DNA of 64,000 nt. Source: Polyangiaceae bacterium (lineage in GTDB: Bacteria > Myxococcota_A > Polyangia > Polyangiales > Polyangiaceae). The notes below the pieces were generated by a model. It saw only the letters and a list, made by a program, of their open reading frames with translations, had not been told where the DNA came from and ran no database searches. Below, one piece after another: positions 1 to 8,312 of the stretch. The stretch lies in NCBI GenBank assembly GCA_016719945.1, contig JADJYE010000006.1, forward strand, positions 395,001-459,000, read 5' to 3'. Position 1 is the stretch's first letter. Every line of letters begins with the position of its first letter. Both the position numbers and the translations under genes were made by a program.

Positions 1-288
1 TCGGTCGACGAGCGAGCGGTCGCTACGGCGGAGCCTTTCCTCCGGCCGTGCACGAAGGGCAGCGTCGGGCCGGCCGACAAGGTGCCGCTGACCCTCTCCT
101 GCTTGCCCATCGATAGCCCCCTCGCGGCCGTCACGACCGACTCGCTCGACTCGGTGCAGGTCCGCGGCGACCGTCTGTGCATGAAGCACCACGGCGCGCT
201 CAAACCCGAGTCGGAGTCGGTGACCCTGTCCGTGAAGCAGGGCGCCGCCGGGTACTCGTTCGGCTGGCAGTTCACGACGCACGACTAG
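1..288 (+). CDS. C-terminal end of an unrecognised protein (partial)
   Basis: The reading frame is open from the first base to a TAG at 286-288, giving the last 95 residues of a protein whose start lies outside the window. It contains three Cys residues (in PCTKG, LSCLP, RLCMK) and ends with a polar, beta-rich stretch (SFGWQFTTHD). The Cys content suggests an exported protein, like the lipoprotein encoded next on the same strand, but no family is recognised. Codon use has the strong G/C third-position bias of the neighbours, which supports it as real coding sequence. Confidence 0.55.
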   Translation, partial: SVDERAVATAEPFLRPCTKGSVGPADKVPLTLSCLPIDSPLAAVTTDSLDSVQVRGDRLCMKHHGALKPESESVTLSVKQGAAGYSFGWQFTTHD

Positions 289-477
289 CGGTCGCGCCCC
301 GCTCGTGCCGGCTCGGGAGGGCGGGGGAAAAAATGTCACGAGCGCGGGGGGGACAGCCGCCCACGTCGCCGTACGAGGGGGGCGCGCTCCCAGCGACCGT
401 CGAGTCGTGAGCGCCCAAGATCCATCGGTGAGCGCAACGAGCACTCCGTTCCGTTTTCTACTCAGCAGGAGCTCAAC

Positions 478-1938
478 ATGAAGCGCTTTGGTTTCGTCGC
501 AGCGATGTCTTTGGTTGCTGGCTGTGGGCTCTTTCAGGTCCGCGTGAACGGCGAGGTGAAGACCGTCGGAGGCTCCTCGGAGTCGACCGGCAAGGGCGGC
601 GAGTCGGGCGACTCCAAGTCAGACGGCGGCGGGAGCGCGAAGTCGGGCGGCGACAAGAAGGCCTCGGCCTCCGACAAGGAGCGCGCCGAGACGCTGCGCC
701 GGGAGACGAAGGAGCTCCGCAAGGAGATCGACAAGCTGGTGATGGATGATCCCGGCCCCCTCCCTGCTGACAAGCTGGCCCAGCTCGACAAGCAGAAGAA
801 GGCGTTCGCCGACGCGGGCATGGAGGCCGAGGCTCACTACCTGGCGCACCTGCAGACGTACTACACGCTCGAGAATGCTTGGCGCGGCGAGGCGGCGAAG
901 TCCGCGGACGCGCTCGCTTCTGCCCTCGGCGGCAAGGCCCACGCGAACGGCGAGGTCACCGGCAAGGACAAGCCCCAGACCATCAAGTTCAAGGCGGAGG
1001 AGGGCCGCTGCTACACGGTGCTCCTGCGCATGAAGAACGCCGGCGGCGACGAGGACAAGATGACGAGCTTCGACCTCGACGCCGGCAAGGACAACTCGAC
1101 GCTGCAGCGCTTCTCGATGCGCCAGCGGACGACCCGCGGCTCGGGGCTCCACCGGTCGCTCTCCAAGTCGTACACCTACGGCGCGTGCGCGACGAAGACG
1201 ACCGAGGTCACGGCGACCGCGCAAATCAAGTACGCGGGCTCGTCCAACGCTCTGCGCTACGCCGTCATCGAGACCGCGAAGGACAAGTTCCCCGAGTACA
1301 TCGCGCTCGAGGTTCAGCCGCAGCTCGCAGACTCGTGTGACTCCGACAACTGGCTCGCGATGTGGACTAACCCGATCCCGGGCGCGGTGCTCTACGGCGC
1401 CGAGGCCCCGTACATCCCGTACGACGTCGGCCAGGCCGAGGAGATGTGGAACACCGCCTGGAGCGCCGGCTACGGTGAGGTCCGCGTGAAGCGCGAAGAC
1501 CTCTCGAGCGCGCCGCCGAAGCAGTTCAAGTTCAACAACAAGGTGAGCTTCAAGGGCTGCCCCAAGAAGCTCGACAACGCGAAGAGCGCCGACGGTATCA
1601 AGGTGGCGACCTGCTACGACCGCCTGAACAAGAAGTTCGACCCGCAGTTCGACGCCGCCGAGAAGGCGCGCAACAACGCGGTGGGCATCTTGGCCGAGAT
1701 CAACGCCGACCGGCGTCTGACGCAGCTCAACAACCAGTACAAGGACGAGGAGCAGCGGACCTGCAAGAAGATGGAGCAGGACGTGGGCAAGAAGTTCGAC
1801 GCGGCCTACAACAAGATCGTCGACTTCTACACGGCGACGCCGGTGAAATCGACGTTCGATCGCGGCAAGGAGCTCAAGCTCACCCACGACGGCGCGGTCG
1901 AGATCGGCTGCATCGGCATGTCGCAGTGCAGCCCCTGA
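478..1938 (+). CDS. Large hypothetical lipoprotein with coiled-coil segment
   Basis: A 486-residue protein. It starts with a basic N-region and a hydrophobic stretch ending in the lipobox LVAGC (Cys16), so it is predicted to be lipid-anchored in the envelope. A Gly/Ser/Lys-rich linker (about residues 25-65) is followed by a charged heptad-like segment (about 65-95, KERAETLRRETKELRKEIDK) likely to form a coiled coil. The remainder is a globular region with scattered Cys residues (YGACATK, SCDSDNW, KGCPKK, ATCYDR, RTCKK, IGCIGMSQCSP) suited to oxidising conditions. The start is fixed by an AGGAG box at 468-472 just before the ATG. No family is recognised. The 189-bp space upstream (289-477) holds only this ribosome site and a GC-rich stretch. 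Confidence 0.85.
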   Translation: MKRFGFVAAMSLVAGCGLFQVRVNGEVKTVGGSSESTGKGGESGDSKSDGGGSAKSGGDKKASASDKERAETLRRETKELRKEIDKLVMDDPGPLPADKLAQLDKQKKAFADAGMEAEAHYLAHLQTYYTLENAWRGEAAKSADALASALGGKAHANGEVTGKDKPQTIKFKAEEGRCYTVLLRMKNAGGDEDKMTSFDLDAGKDNSTLQRFSMRQRTTRGSGLHRSLSKSYTYGACATKTTEVTATAQIKYAGSSNALRYAVIETAKDKFPEYIALEVQPQLADSCDSDNWLAMWTNPIPGAVLYGAEAPYIPYDVGQAEEMWNTAWSAGYGEVRVKREDLSSAPPKQFKFNNKVSFKGCPKKLDNAKSADGIKVATCYDRLNKKFDPQFDAAEKARNNAVGILAEINADRRLTQLNNQYKDEEQRTCKKMEQDVGKKFDAAYNKIVDFYTATPVKSTFDRGKELKLTHDGAVEIGCIGMSQCSP

Positions 1939-1984
1939 TCGCCTAGGCCATGGTCGGCCCGCTGCCTGCTATGCTCGCTCCGCC

Positions 1985-2494
1985 ATGATGGATGACGAGC
2001 GCGGGCCGACCTCCTCCGACGAGCCGCTGCGAACCCCGGTCTCCCACTTCATGGCGGCCAACGTCGCGACGGTGTCGCGCGGCCTGCTGATCGAGGACGC
2101 AGCCCAGCGGATCGTGGAGAACCACGTGAGCGGCATGCCCGTCGTGGACGATCACGGCACCATCGTCGGCGTCGTGTCGCTCACCGATCTCGTCCGCGCG
2201 CTCCTCGACGGCCCCACGGCGCCGCCCCCCGCGGAGAGCTCCACGGAGTTCTATGACCCCCTCAGCGTCGAGCGGCTCGTCGAGTCGCTGCTCGAAGGAC
2301 GGGAAGGGGGTGGCAGGATCGTCGCTGACGTGATGTCGCGCCGCCTGCTCACCGTCGGCCCTGACGCGACGCTCCTCGACGCCGCTCGCATGATGGCGAA
2401 GCACCGTGTTCATCGCGTGCTCGTCGTGGACGACACGTTGAAGCTCCACGGCATCCTCTCCGCGCTCGACGTCGTAGCGGCCGTCGCGGCGTAG
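1985..2494 (+). CDS. Tandem CBS-domain protein
   Basis: A 169-residue soluble protein made almost entirely of two CBS motifs, the fold that binds adenine nucleotides and often acts as an energy or ligand sensor. The first covers about residues 20-75 (NHVSGMPVVDDHGTIVGVVS), the second about 110-165 (MSRRLLTVGPDATLLDAARM, HRVHRVLVVDD, LHGILSALDVVAAVAA). An acidic linker rich in Pro and Glu lies between them. There is no partner domain, so this is a stand-alone CBS pair; the regulated partner cannot be named from context. Two in-frame ATGs are adjacent at 1985 and 1988, and the first is chosen arbitrarily. Confidence 0.9.
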   Translation: MMDDERGPTSSDEPLRTPVSHFMAANVATVSRGLLIEDAAQRIVENHVSGMPVVDDHGTIVGVVSLTDLVRALLDGPTAPPPAESSTEFYDPLSVERLVESLLEGREGGGRIVADVMSRRLLTVGPDATLLDAARMMAKHRVHRVLVVDDTLKLHGILSALDVVAAVAA

Positions 2495-2501
2495 CGCCCG
2501 C

Positions 2502-2588
2502 GCGCTCCTCGACGGTCAGCGGCGCGCGACAACGCGACTCGATGGTCACGCGCGCGCGCCAAAGCGCGACTCGCCGGTCACGTCGCGA
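2502..2588. repeat. Three imperfect short repeats upstream of fabH
   Basis: The 169-bp gap between the CBS gene and fabH carries three related stretches of about 20 bp at 2502-2521, 2534-2552 and 2565-2588. Each is built on a GCG-CTCG-GGTCACG-like core. Just downstream, 2598-2611 reads TGACCTGAAAGTCA, an imperfect dyad (TGAC...GTCA). These could be binding sites for a regulator of fabH, but GC-rich DNA makes short similarities common and no known operator is matched. Confidence 0.25.
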
Positions 2589-2663
2589 TCGCAAAAATGA
2601 CCTGAAAGTCACGACGAACGAAGGTGTTCGCGTCGACGCGTCCGTCGGGGTACGGCCGACGTC

Positions 2664-3668
2664 ATGACTCAGCCGGCGTCGCGGATCTTGGGGATGGGGC
2701 ACTTCCTGCCGCCGATCGTTCGAACCAACTCCGACCTCGAGAAGATGGTCGACACGTCGGACGCGTGGATCGTCGAGCGGACCGGGATCCGCGAGCGGCG
2801 CATCGCGCCCGAGTCGATGGTGACGAGCGACATGGCCGCGGCGGCGGCGAAGCTGGCGCTCGAGCAGGCAGAGCTCGAGGCCAAAGACCTCGACATGATC
2901 CTGGTCGCGACGGTGACCCCCGACGTCCCGATGCCGGCGACCGCGGTGTTCGTTCAAGAGAAGATCGGCGCAAGTAACTGCCCCTCGATGGACCTGAGCG
3001 CCGCCTGCGCGGGCTTCGTGTTCGGCTTGTCGCTCGCGGATTCGCTCATCCGCTCCGGGGCGATGCGCCACGTGCTCGTCGTCGGCGTGGAGCTGCTCTC
3101 ACGCGTCGTCGACTGGAGCGACCGCACGACCTGTGTGCTGTTCGGGGACGGCGCGGGCGCCGCGGTGGTCGGCCCTGCGGGTGGCGCGATGGCGCGCGAC
3201 CGCCCCCGAGGGATCATGAGCACGCGGATGAACACGGACGCCACGCTCGCCAACTCGCTCACCATCCCCGGCGGCGGCAGCGCCCGACCCATGAGCCCCA
3301 TCGCGCTCGAGCAGAAGCTCAACAAGATCCACATGAGGGGGCAGGACATCTTCAAGGTGGCGGTGAAGAACCTCCAGTCTTCGAGCCAAGCCGCCCTCGA
3401 CGATCTCGGCATGACCGGCGCGGACCTCGACTGGATCTGCCCGCACCAGGCGAACCTCCGGATCATCGATCTCGCCGTGAGCAAGCTCGGGCTGCCCCGC
3501 GACAAGATGCTCACGAACATCGAGCGGGTCGGGAACACGTCATCGGCCAGCATCCCGATCCTGCTCGACGAGAGCGTGAAGTCCGGCAAGGTCCGCCCAG
3601 GCGACAGGGTCCTGATGTGCGCCCTGGGCGCCGGGATCTCGTGGGGAAGCGCCGTCATCACGGTCTGA
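2664..3668 (+). CDS. fabH: 3-oxoacyl-ACP synthase III (KASIII)
   Basis: A 334-residue thiolase-fold condensing enzyme that joins acyl-CoA to malonyl-ACP to start fatty acid synthesis in the cytoplasm. The catalytic triad is visible: Cys115 in LSAACAGFVFG, His261 in ICPHQANLRI and Asn291 in GNTSSASIP. The glycine-rich GDGAGAAVVG loop and the N-terminal TSDAWIVERTGIRERR signature are also typical. Length matches the family. It stands alone rather than beside fabD/fabG/acpP, so it may be a secondary KASIII supplying special starter units (for example branched or secondary-metabolite primers) rather than the housekeeping copy. That last point is inference. Confidence 0.95.
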   Translation: MTQPASRILGMGHFLPPIVRTNSDLEKMVDTSDAWIVERTGIRERRIAPESMVTSDMAAAAAKLALEQAELEAKDLDMILVATVTPDVPMPATAVFVQEKIGASNCPSMDLSAACAGFVFGLSLADSLIRSGAMRHVLVVGVELLSRVVDWSDRTTCVLFGDGAGAAVVGPAGGAMARDRPRGIMSTRMNTDATLANSLTIPGGGSARPMSPIALEQKLNKIHMRGQDIFKVAVKNLQSSSQAALDDLGMTGADLDWICPHQANLRIIDLAVSKLGLPRDKMLTNIERVGNTSSASIPILLDESVKSGKVRPGDRVLMCALGAGISWGSAVITV

Positions 3669-3740
3669 CTCCAGAAAAGCAGCGAAGTCGATCGCGGCTC
3701 CGAGCGTTGATACGCTCGAGGGGTCCCCTTACGCCGCTTC

Positions 3741-6017
3741 GTGACCAAGACACGTATCGCGATCGCCGTGGTCCTCGCGGTCGTCTTGGGGCTGGTCCTC
3801 GGGTTCGCCCCCTACGTCCGCAGCCGCATCGACGACGTGGCCGCCAGGTATGGCGCGGAGGTGGAGGTCGAGTGGGTGCTGCCCGCGTGGGGCGGCGTTC
3901 GCCTCGAGGGCATCAAGGTGACGCACCCCGACGCCCCCTCGGCGAAGGTCGAGCTGGACCACGTCTTCGTGGGCTGGGGCTCCCCGCGCAAGGTGGTCGT
4001 GGACGGCGGCCGGGCAAAGCTGACGGGGGAGCCCGACGCCCTCATCGCCCAGCTCGAGAAGGTGCGCGAGCGCATGCCGAAGGGGGGCGATGGGGCCGGC
4101 GCCAGCCGGACCGAGCTCACCCTGAACCGCTTCGACGTGTCGTACGAGGGGCCGGTCGGCAAGGTCGACCTCAAGACCGTCCAGTTCGATCGGAGCGACG
4201 GTCGCGTCGTCGTCACGGTCGAGAGTGGCGAGGCGGACACCTCGTTCGCGCGAGCGACCCTAAGAGGTGGGCGCGTCGAGATCGATCTCTCCGAGGGGAC
4301 GCGGCTCGCTGCCCTCTCGACGCAGTCCCTCGACGTCACGGCCGATCTGACGCTCGTTTCCGCCGCAGCGGGGGCCAGCGCGGCCTCGGTCACCGAGCCG
4401 GGCTCCCCGAAGCAGCGGCTCGCCCGCGTCCGCTCGGCGCTGAGACAGGTCGTCGGGCTCTACAGGGAGCACGTCGTGCCCGGCGGCGCGATCGAGCTGA
4501 AGGGGGTCCAGGCCAAGCTGACCCGCGGCGGCGACACGCTCTCGATCGGACCGGCCACGCTGCTCCTCAAGGAGGAGGGGGGGAAGGTCACGGGCGAATA
4601 CGTCGCCGGTGACGCCCCCCCCGCGGAGGGAGCGCAGAGCGAGCGCCTCTCGGTGCGTGCGGCGTTCCCGGGGGAGGGGGAGCCGCTGGTCGTCGAGATG
4701 CGCGGCGGTCCGATCGCGCTCGCGACGCTCGGCCTCAAGGAGAACGAGTTTCATCTGATCGACGTCGATCGGGCGACCTTTCGCGCGAACGCGCGCTTCG
4801 AGGTCGACCCGCAGGGTGAGGTCCTCGGGTTCGACGGCGAGGCGCGGGTCGACGGGCTCTCGGCCGCCCTGCCGCAGATCGCGAAGGACCCGATCCGCGG
4901 TGTCAACGCGTCCTTCCGGGGAAACGTCCGCGCCGCGCTCGACGGCAGCACCATCAGCGTCAAGGGCGGCGAGCTCGAGCTCGGGCGCGTTCGGCTCGCG
5001 ACGTCGTTCGACGCGACGCTCGAGCCGCCGCCGACCCCGAAGGATCCCCCTCGCCTCCGGCTCGACGCGACCTACGAGGTGCCGCTCGTGCCCTGCCAGT
5101 CACTGCTCGACGCCGCGCCGCAGGGCCTGCTGCCGACGGTCGCCGGGATGCGGCTGGCGGGCTCGTTCTCGCTCAAGGGCTCCGCGAAGGTCGACACGGC
5201 GAAGCTCGACAAGAACTTCGACGTGAGGTGGGACACCGCGACCACCTGCCGCGTCACCGAGGCCCCGCCGAACGTCGACGTCGTCCGCTTCAAGAAGCCG
5301 TTCAAGCGGGTCGTCTACTCTCCGAAGGGAGAGAGGAACGTCGAGCTCGAGACCGGCCCCGGCACCCCGTCGTGGGCGCGCTACTCCGCCATCAGCCGCC
5401 ACATGGAGCTGGCGATCATCTCGTTCGAGGACGGGCGCTTCCACCGCCACGAAGGCTTCGACGCCGAGGCGATTCGCAACTCGATCCGCGAGAACCTGAG
5501 AAAATGGCAGTTCGTGAGGGGGGCGAGCACCATCTCGATGCAGCTCGCCAAGAACCTCTACCTCGAGCGCGACAAGCGCCTCGCCCGCAAGATCGAGGAG
5601 GCGTTCCTCACGCTCTACCTCGAGCAGGCCCTCACGAAGGAGCAGATCGTCGAGCTCTACCTCAACGTGGTGGAGTTCGGGCCCAACGTGTACGGCGTGG
5701 ACGCCGCGGCCGAGCACTACTTCCACACCTCGCCGGCCGGGCTGAGCCTGTCGCAGGCGTTCTATCTGGGATCCATCCTCCCGGCGCCGCAGAAGGAGCA
5801 CTTCGGCGTCGGAGGAACGCTAACTCCGGGCTGGCTGAAGCTGCTCCGGACGGTGATGAAGCACGCGAACAAGGTCCGGCGACTCACCGATGAAGAGCTG
5901 GAGAGGGGGCTCTCCGAGATCCCGGTGCGGGGGTCGCCGTCCCCGATGCGCGATCCGGCCGCGGACGTGCCTCCGGAGGACCCGCTAACCCTCGGCGTCG
6001 ACCCGTCCGAGCCGTAA
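3741..6017 (+). CDS. AsmA-like region fused to GT51 peptidoglycan glycosyltransferase
   Basis: A 758-residue protein from a GTG start. Residues 1-25 form one hydrophobic segment (inner-membrane anchor or uncleaved signal). Residues about 30-520 are repetitive beta-strand sequence with AsmA/TamB-like character (for example WGGVRLEGIKVTHPDAP, GGRAKLTGEPDAL, GGELELGRVRLATSF). Residues about 545-710 are a glycosyltransferase family 51 domain, with the catalytic Glu in FEDGRFHRHEGFD, then GASTISMQLAKNLYL and ELYLNVVEFGPNVYGVDAAA. No transpeptidase domain follows, so it resembles a monofunctional transglycosylase (MtgA-type) that polymerises lipid II, carrying an unusually large periplasmic N-terminal module. 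Confidence is high for GT51 and moderate for the AsmA-like label. Confidence 0.88.
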   Translation: MTKTRIAIAVVLAVVLGLVLGFAPYVRSRIDDVAARYGAEVEVEWVLPAWGGVRLEGIKVTHPDAPSAKVELDHVFVGWGSPRKVVVDGGRAKLTGEPDALIAQLEKVRERMPKGGDGAGASRTELTLNRFDVSYEGPVGKVDLKTVQFDRSDGRVVVTVESGEADTSFARATLRGGRVEIDLSEGTRLAALSTQSLDVTADLTLVSAAAGASAASVTEPGSPKQRLARVRSALRQVVGLYREHVVPGGAIELKGVQAKLTRGGDTLSIGPATLLLKEEGGKVTGEYVAGDAPPAEGAQSERLSVRAAFPGEGEPLVVEMRGGPIALATLGLKENEFHLIDVDRATFRANARFEVDPQGEVLGFDGEARVDGLSAALPQIAKDPIRGVNASFRGNVRAALDGSTISVKGGELELGRVRLATSFDATLEPPPTPKDPPRLRLDATYEVPLVPCQSLLDAAPQGLLPTVAGMRLAGSFSLKGSAKVDTAKLDKNFDVRWDTATTCRVTEAPPNVDVVRFKKPFKRVVYSPKGERNVELETGPGTPSWARYSAISRHMELAIISFEDGRFHRHEGFDAEAIRNSIRENLRKWQFVRGASTISMQLAKNLYLERDKRLARKIEEAFLTLYLEQALTKEQIVELYLNVVEFGPNVYGVDAAAEHYFHTSPAGLSLSQAFYLGSILPAPQKEHFGVGGTLTPGWLKLLRTVMKHANKVRRLTDEELERGLSEIPVRGSPSPMRDPAADVPPEDPLTLGVDPSEP

Positions 6018-6072
6018 CCGTCCGCTGCGCGAAGGGGGAGACCGGCAGGCGTCGCCGCGCTATGGATGAAGC

Positions 6073-6924
6073 GTGCTGAGGGTCGTCGAACGCATCTCCC
6101 ACGGCGTGCTCCGCGCGCTCGGCGCGACCAGCGTCCACCTGTCGACCGAGGCAGGCATCGTCCACGGTTACGTGCTCGCTGGGCGAGGGCAGGGGAGCTT
6201 CGCGCTCTTGCACGGGATGGGCACCACCGCCACCTCGTACACCCCCGTGGTGAGGCGGCTGCTCAAGGACGCTGCGCGCGTCGTCCTGCTCGATCTCCCG
6301 GGCCACGGCAGGAGCCCCGAGCCCACCAGGGGGCTCGACACCCGCGTGCTGTCGGTGGGCGTGCGCGAGGGGCTCGACGCCCTGCTCGATCGTGCGGGCG
6401 TCGACAGGGCGGTCCTGCTCGGCACGTCGCTCGGAGGCGCCGCGGCGGTCGGGTACTCCCTCGAGCGGCCCGAGCGCGTGCGCGCCCTCGTGCTCGCGTC
6501 ACCCGCAGGCGCCCCGCTCGCGGAGGACGACCTCGCCGAGCTCAAGGCGCGCTTCAACCTACGGAGTCGAGCGGACGCGCGCAGGTTCTTCAGCGAGCTG
6601 CTCCACTCCCCGCCGTTTTACGCGCGCATGCTCGAGAGCGGTCTGGTGACCCAGCTGTCGAGGCCGCTGATCCGGGGCTTCCTCGACTCGCTCGAGTCGG
6701 CCGACTTCTTCACCGAGGAGCGCGTCGGGACGCTCAAACCGCCCGCCACGGTGCTGTGGGGAAAGAGCGATCGCATCCTGCCGCGGAGCGGCCTCGCCTT
6801 CTATCGGCGAGCGCTGCCCGCCGGCACGATCATCGAAGAGCTCGAGGGCATCGGCCACAGCCCCCACCTCGAGCGCCCCGCGCTGGTCGCCGACCGCATG
6901 CTCTCGGCTCACCGCACGAGCTGA
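6073..6924 (+). CDS. Alpha/beta hydrolase
   Basis: A 283-residue single-domain hydrolase from a GTG start. The oxyanion segment LLHGMGTTATS (about residues 45-55) is followed by LLDLPGHGRS and the nucleophile elbow GTSLGG (Ser119). Late acidic and His residues lie in WGKSDRILP and GIGHSPHLERP, completing a Ser-Asp-His triad. No signal peptide is evident, so it is probably cytoplasmic. The fold covers esterases, lipases, C-C hydrolases and peroxidases; substrate is not predictable. It lies 55 bp after the GT51 gene and ends tail-to-tail with the acyltransferase gene 4 bp away. Confidence 0.85.
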   Translation: MLRVVERISHGVLRALGATSVHLSTEAGIVHGYVLAGRGQGSFALLHGMGTTATSYTPVVRRLLKDAARVVLLDLPGHGRSPEPTRGLDTRVLSVGVREGLDALLDRAGVDRAVLLGTSLGGAAAVGYSLERPERVRALVLASPAGAPLAEDDLAELKARFNLRSRADARRFFSELLHSPPFYARMLESGLVTQLSRPLIRGFLDSLESADFFTEERVGTLKPPATVLWGKSDRILPRSGLAFYRRALPAGTIIEELEGIGHSPHLERPALVADRMLSAHRTS

Positions 6925-6928
6925 GACG

Positions 6929-8299
6929 TCACGCCGTCGCGCCGGCTTGCTCGAGGTATTGCTTGCGCAGCTCGGCGAGCTCGGCCTGGAGCGCTCGGCG
7001 CTCACGCTGCAGGGCCGCGAGCCGCCCGGAGCGTCGCCAAGCCTTGAAGCTTCGCAGGTGTACCCGGTGCAGTCGCGTCTCGATCACGTAGCGTCGGGCG
7101 AAGAGCGCCGCCGGGATGAGCGCCGCGCCGAAGGCGACGGCCGGGAGGGTGCCGACGAGCTGAGCTACGGCTGCCACCTCGAGCGCGTACGCCGCACCGA
7201 ACAAGGCCGCGCCTCCGAGGAGCTTGAAGAGCGCGATGCGATCCGTGGTGACCGGCAACAGCCCCATCGCGGCCCTCAGCGCGATGTAGGGCGGCAAGCT
7301 GGTGGCGAGGCCGAACAGCGCGAACGGCGCGCCCAGCGTCAGGTAGGCCGCGCGCGCGGGGCCACGAAACCGGGTCTTTTCTCCGCGGTGCTGCAGCGCG
7401 GGGCGCTCGCCTCCGAGCCCGAGCTCCTCGCGCTCGTCCATGAAGGCGTCGATCCGCTCGCGCAAGGCAGCCGTACGCTCCGGGTCGGCCTCCGAGAGCC
7501 AACGGTACGCGTCGACCACACGCCTCACGAGCGCGGTCCGCTCGGCGGGGCTCTGCCCGCCCTCGTCGAGGCCCTCCTCCGCCCGGATGCCCACGACGAT
7601 GGAGGTCACCTGCGCGATGAGTCGCTCGTCCTCGGTGCGCTCGATGTGGACCGCGAGATCGCGCAGCGCGCCGCCCATCCGCTCGGTGAGCGCTCGGACG
7701 TTGTCCGTATGATCGAGCGGCTCGGCTGGAAAATCCTTCGCGCTCACCTCGATGGGCTCGCCGAAGGCGACGTGCACGTCGCTCCTGAAGGCGTGGCGGA
7801 CGAGGTAGGTGACGCCCACGGGGACGATCCGGAGCTTGTCGACCTTCCCCAGGTCCACGCCGAGGGCGATGCGCGCCGTGCCGGTCTTCAGCGGCTCGAT
7901 GCGCAGGTGGCCGTGGGTCTTGCCCTCGGGGAAGATGGCGAGCACGCCGCCCCGCTCGAGCACCGCTCGCGCGGCGGAGAACGCGTCCGAGTTGTCAGCG
8001 CCGGAGGCGTGCTCGGTGCGGCGCTTGATGGGGATCGCCCCGACTGACGCGAGCACCTGCCCGAAGACGGGGATCTTGAACAGCCCGTCGCGGGCGCAGA
8101 ACGAGATCTGCCGCCGCTCGAACATCCCGAGCAAGAGGGGGTCGACGATCGAGTTCGGGTGGTTGCAGGCGAGGATGGTCGCCGCCGTGGGGTCGAGGTG
8201 CTCGAGCCCGGTGGCCTCGACGGTCCCGTAGAAGACCTTGAGCGTCGCGCGTACGGCGGAGCGGAGGGCGCGGTAGAAGAGGCTCGGCCGGTTCTCCAA
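6929..8299 (-). CDS. PlsC-like glycerophospholipid acyltransferase
   Basis: A 456-residue protein from a TTG start. The N-terminal half is an LPLAT/PlsC acyltransferase domain, with the His/Asp catalytic motif NHPNSIVDP (His47, Asp53) and the phosphate-binding motif FPEGKTHG (about 123-130). The spacing is HX5D rather than the commoner HX4D, as in the yeast Gpt2/Sct1-type branch (HANQFVDP), so glycerol-3-phosphate or lysophosphatidate acylation is likely. The C-terminal part has two to four hydrophobic segments (about 310-420) and a basic, coiled-coil tail (RERRALQAELAELRKQYLEQ). It is the last gene of a minus-strand operon, 13 bp after the dehydrogenase gene. Confidence 0.88.
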   Translation of the reverse strand: MENRPSLFYRALRSAVRATLKVFYGTVEATGLEHLDPTAATILACNHPNSIVDPLLLGMFERRQISFCARDGLFKIPVFGQVLASVGAIPIKRRTEHASGADNSDAFSAARAVLERGGVLAIFPEGKTHGHLRIEPLKTGTARIALGVDLGKVDKLRIVPVGVTYLVRHAFRSDVHVAFGEPIEVSAKDFPAEPLDHTDNVRALTERMGGALRDLAVHIERTEDERLIAQVTSIVVGIRAEEGLDEGGQSPAERTALVRRVVDAYRWLSEADPERTAALRERIDAFMDEREELGLGGERPALQHRGEKTRFRGPARAAYLTLGAPFALFGLATSLPPYIALRAAMGLLPVTTDRIALFKLLGGAALFGAAYALEVAAVAQLVGTLPAVAFGAALIPAALFARRYVIETRLHRVHLRSFKAWRRSGRLAALQRERRALQAELAELRKQYLEQAGATA

Positions 8300-8312
8300 G
8301 GGTCTCGCTCGC

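Noticed and set aside
619..1887. Minus-strand open frame opposite the first lipoprotein
   Set aside because: Leu/Arg/Val-rich shadow translation with no domain; the plus strand has a lipobox and ribosome site.
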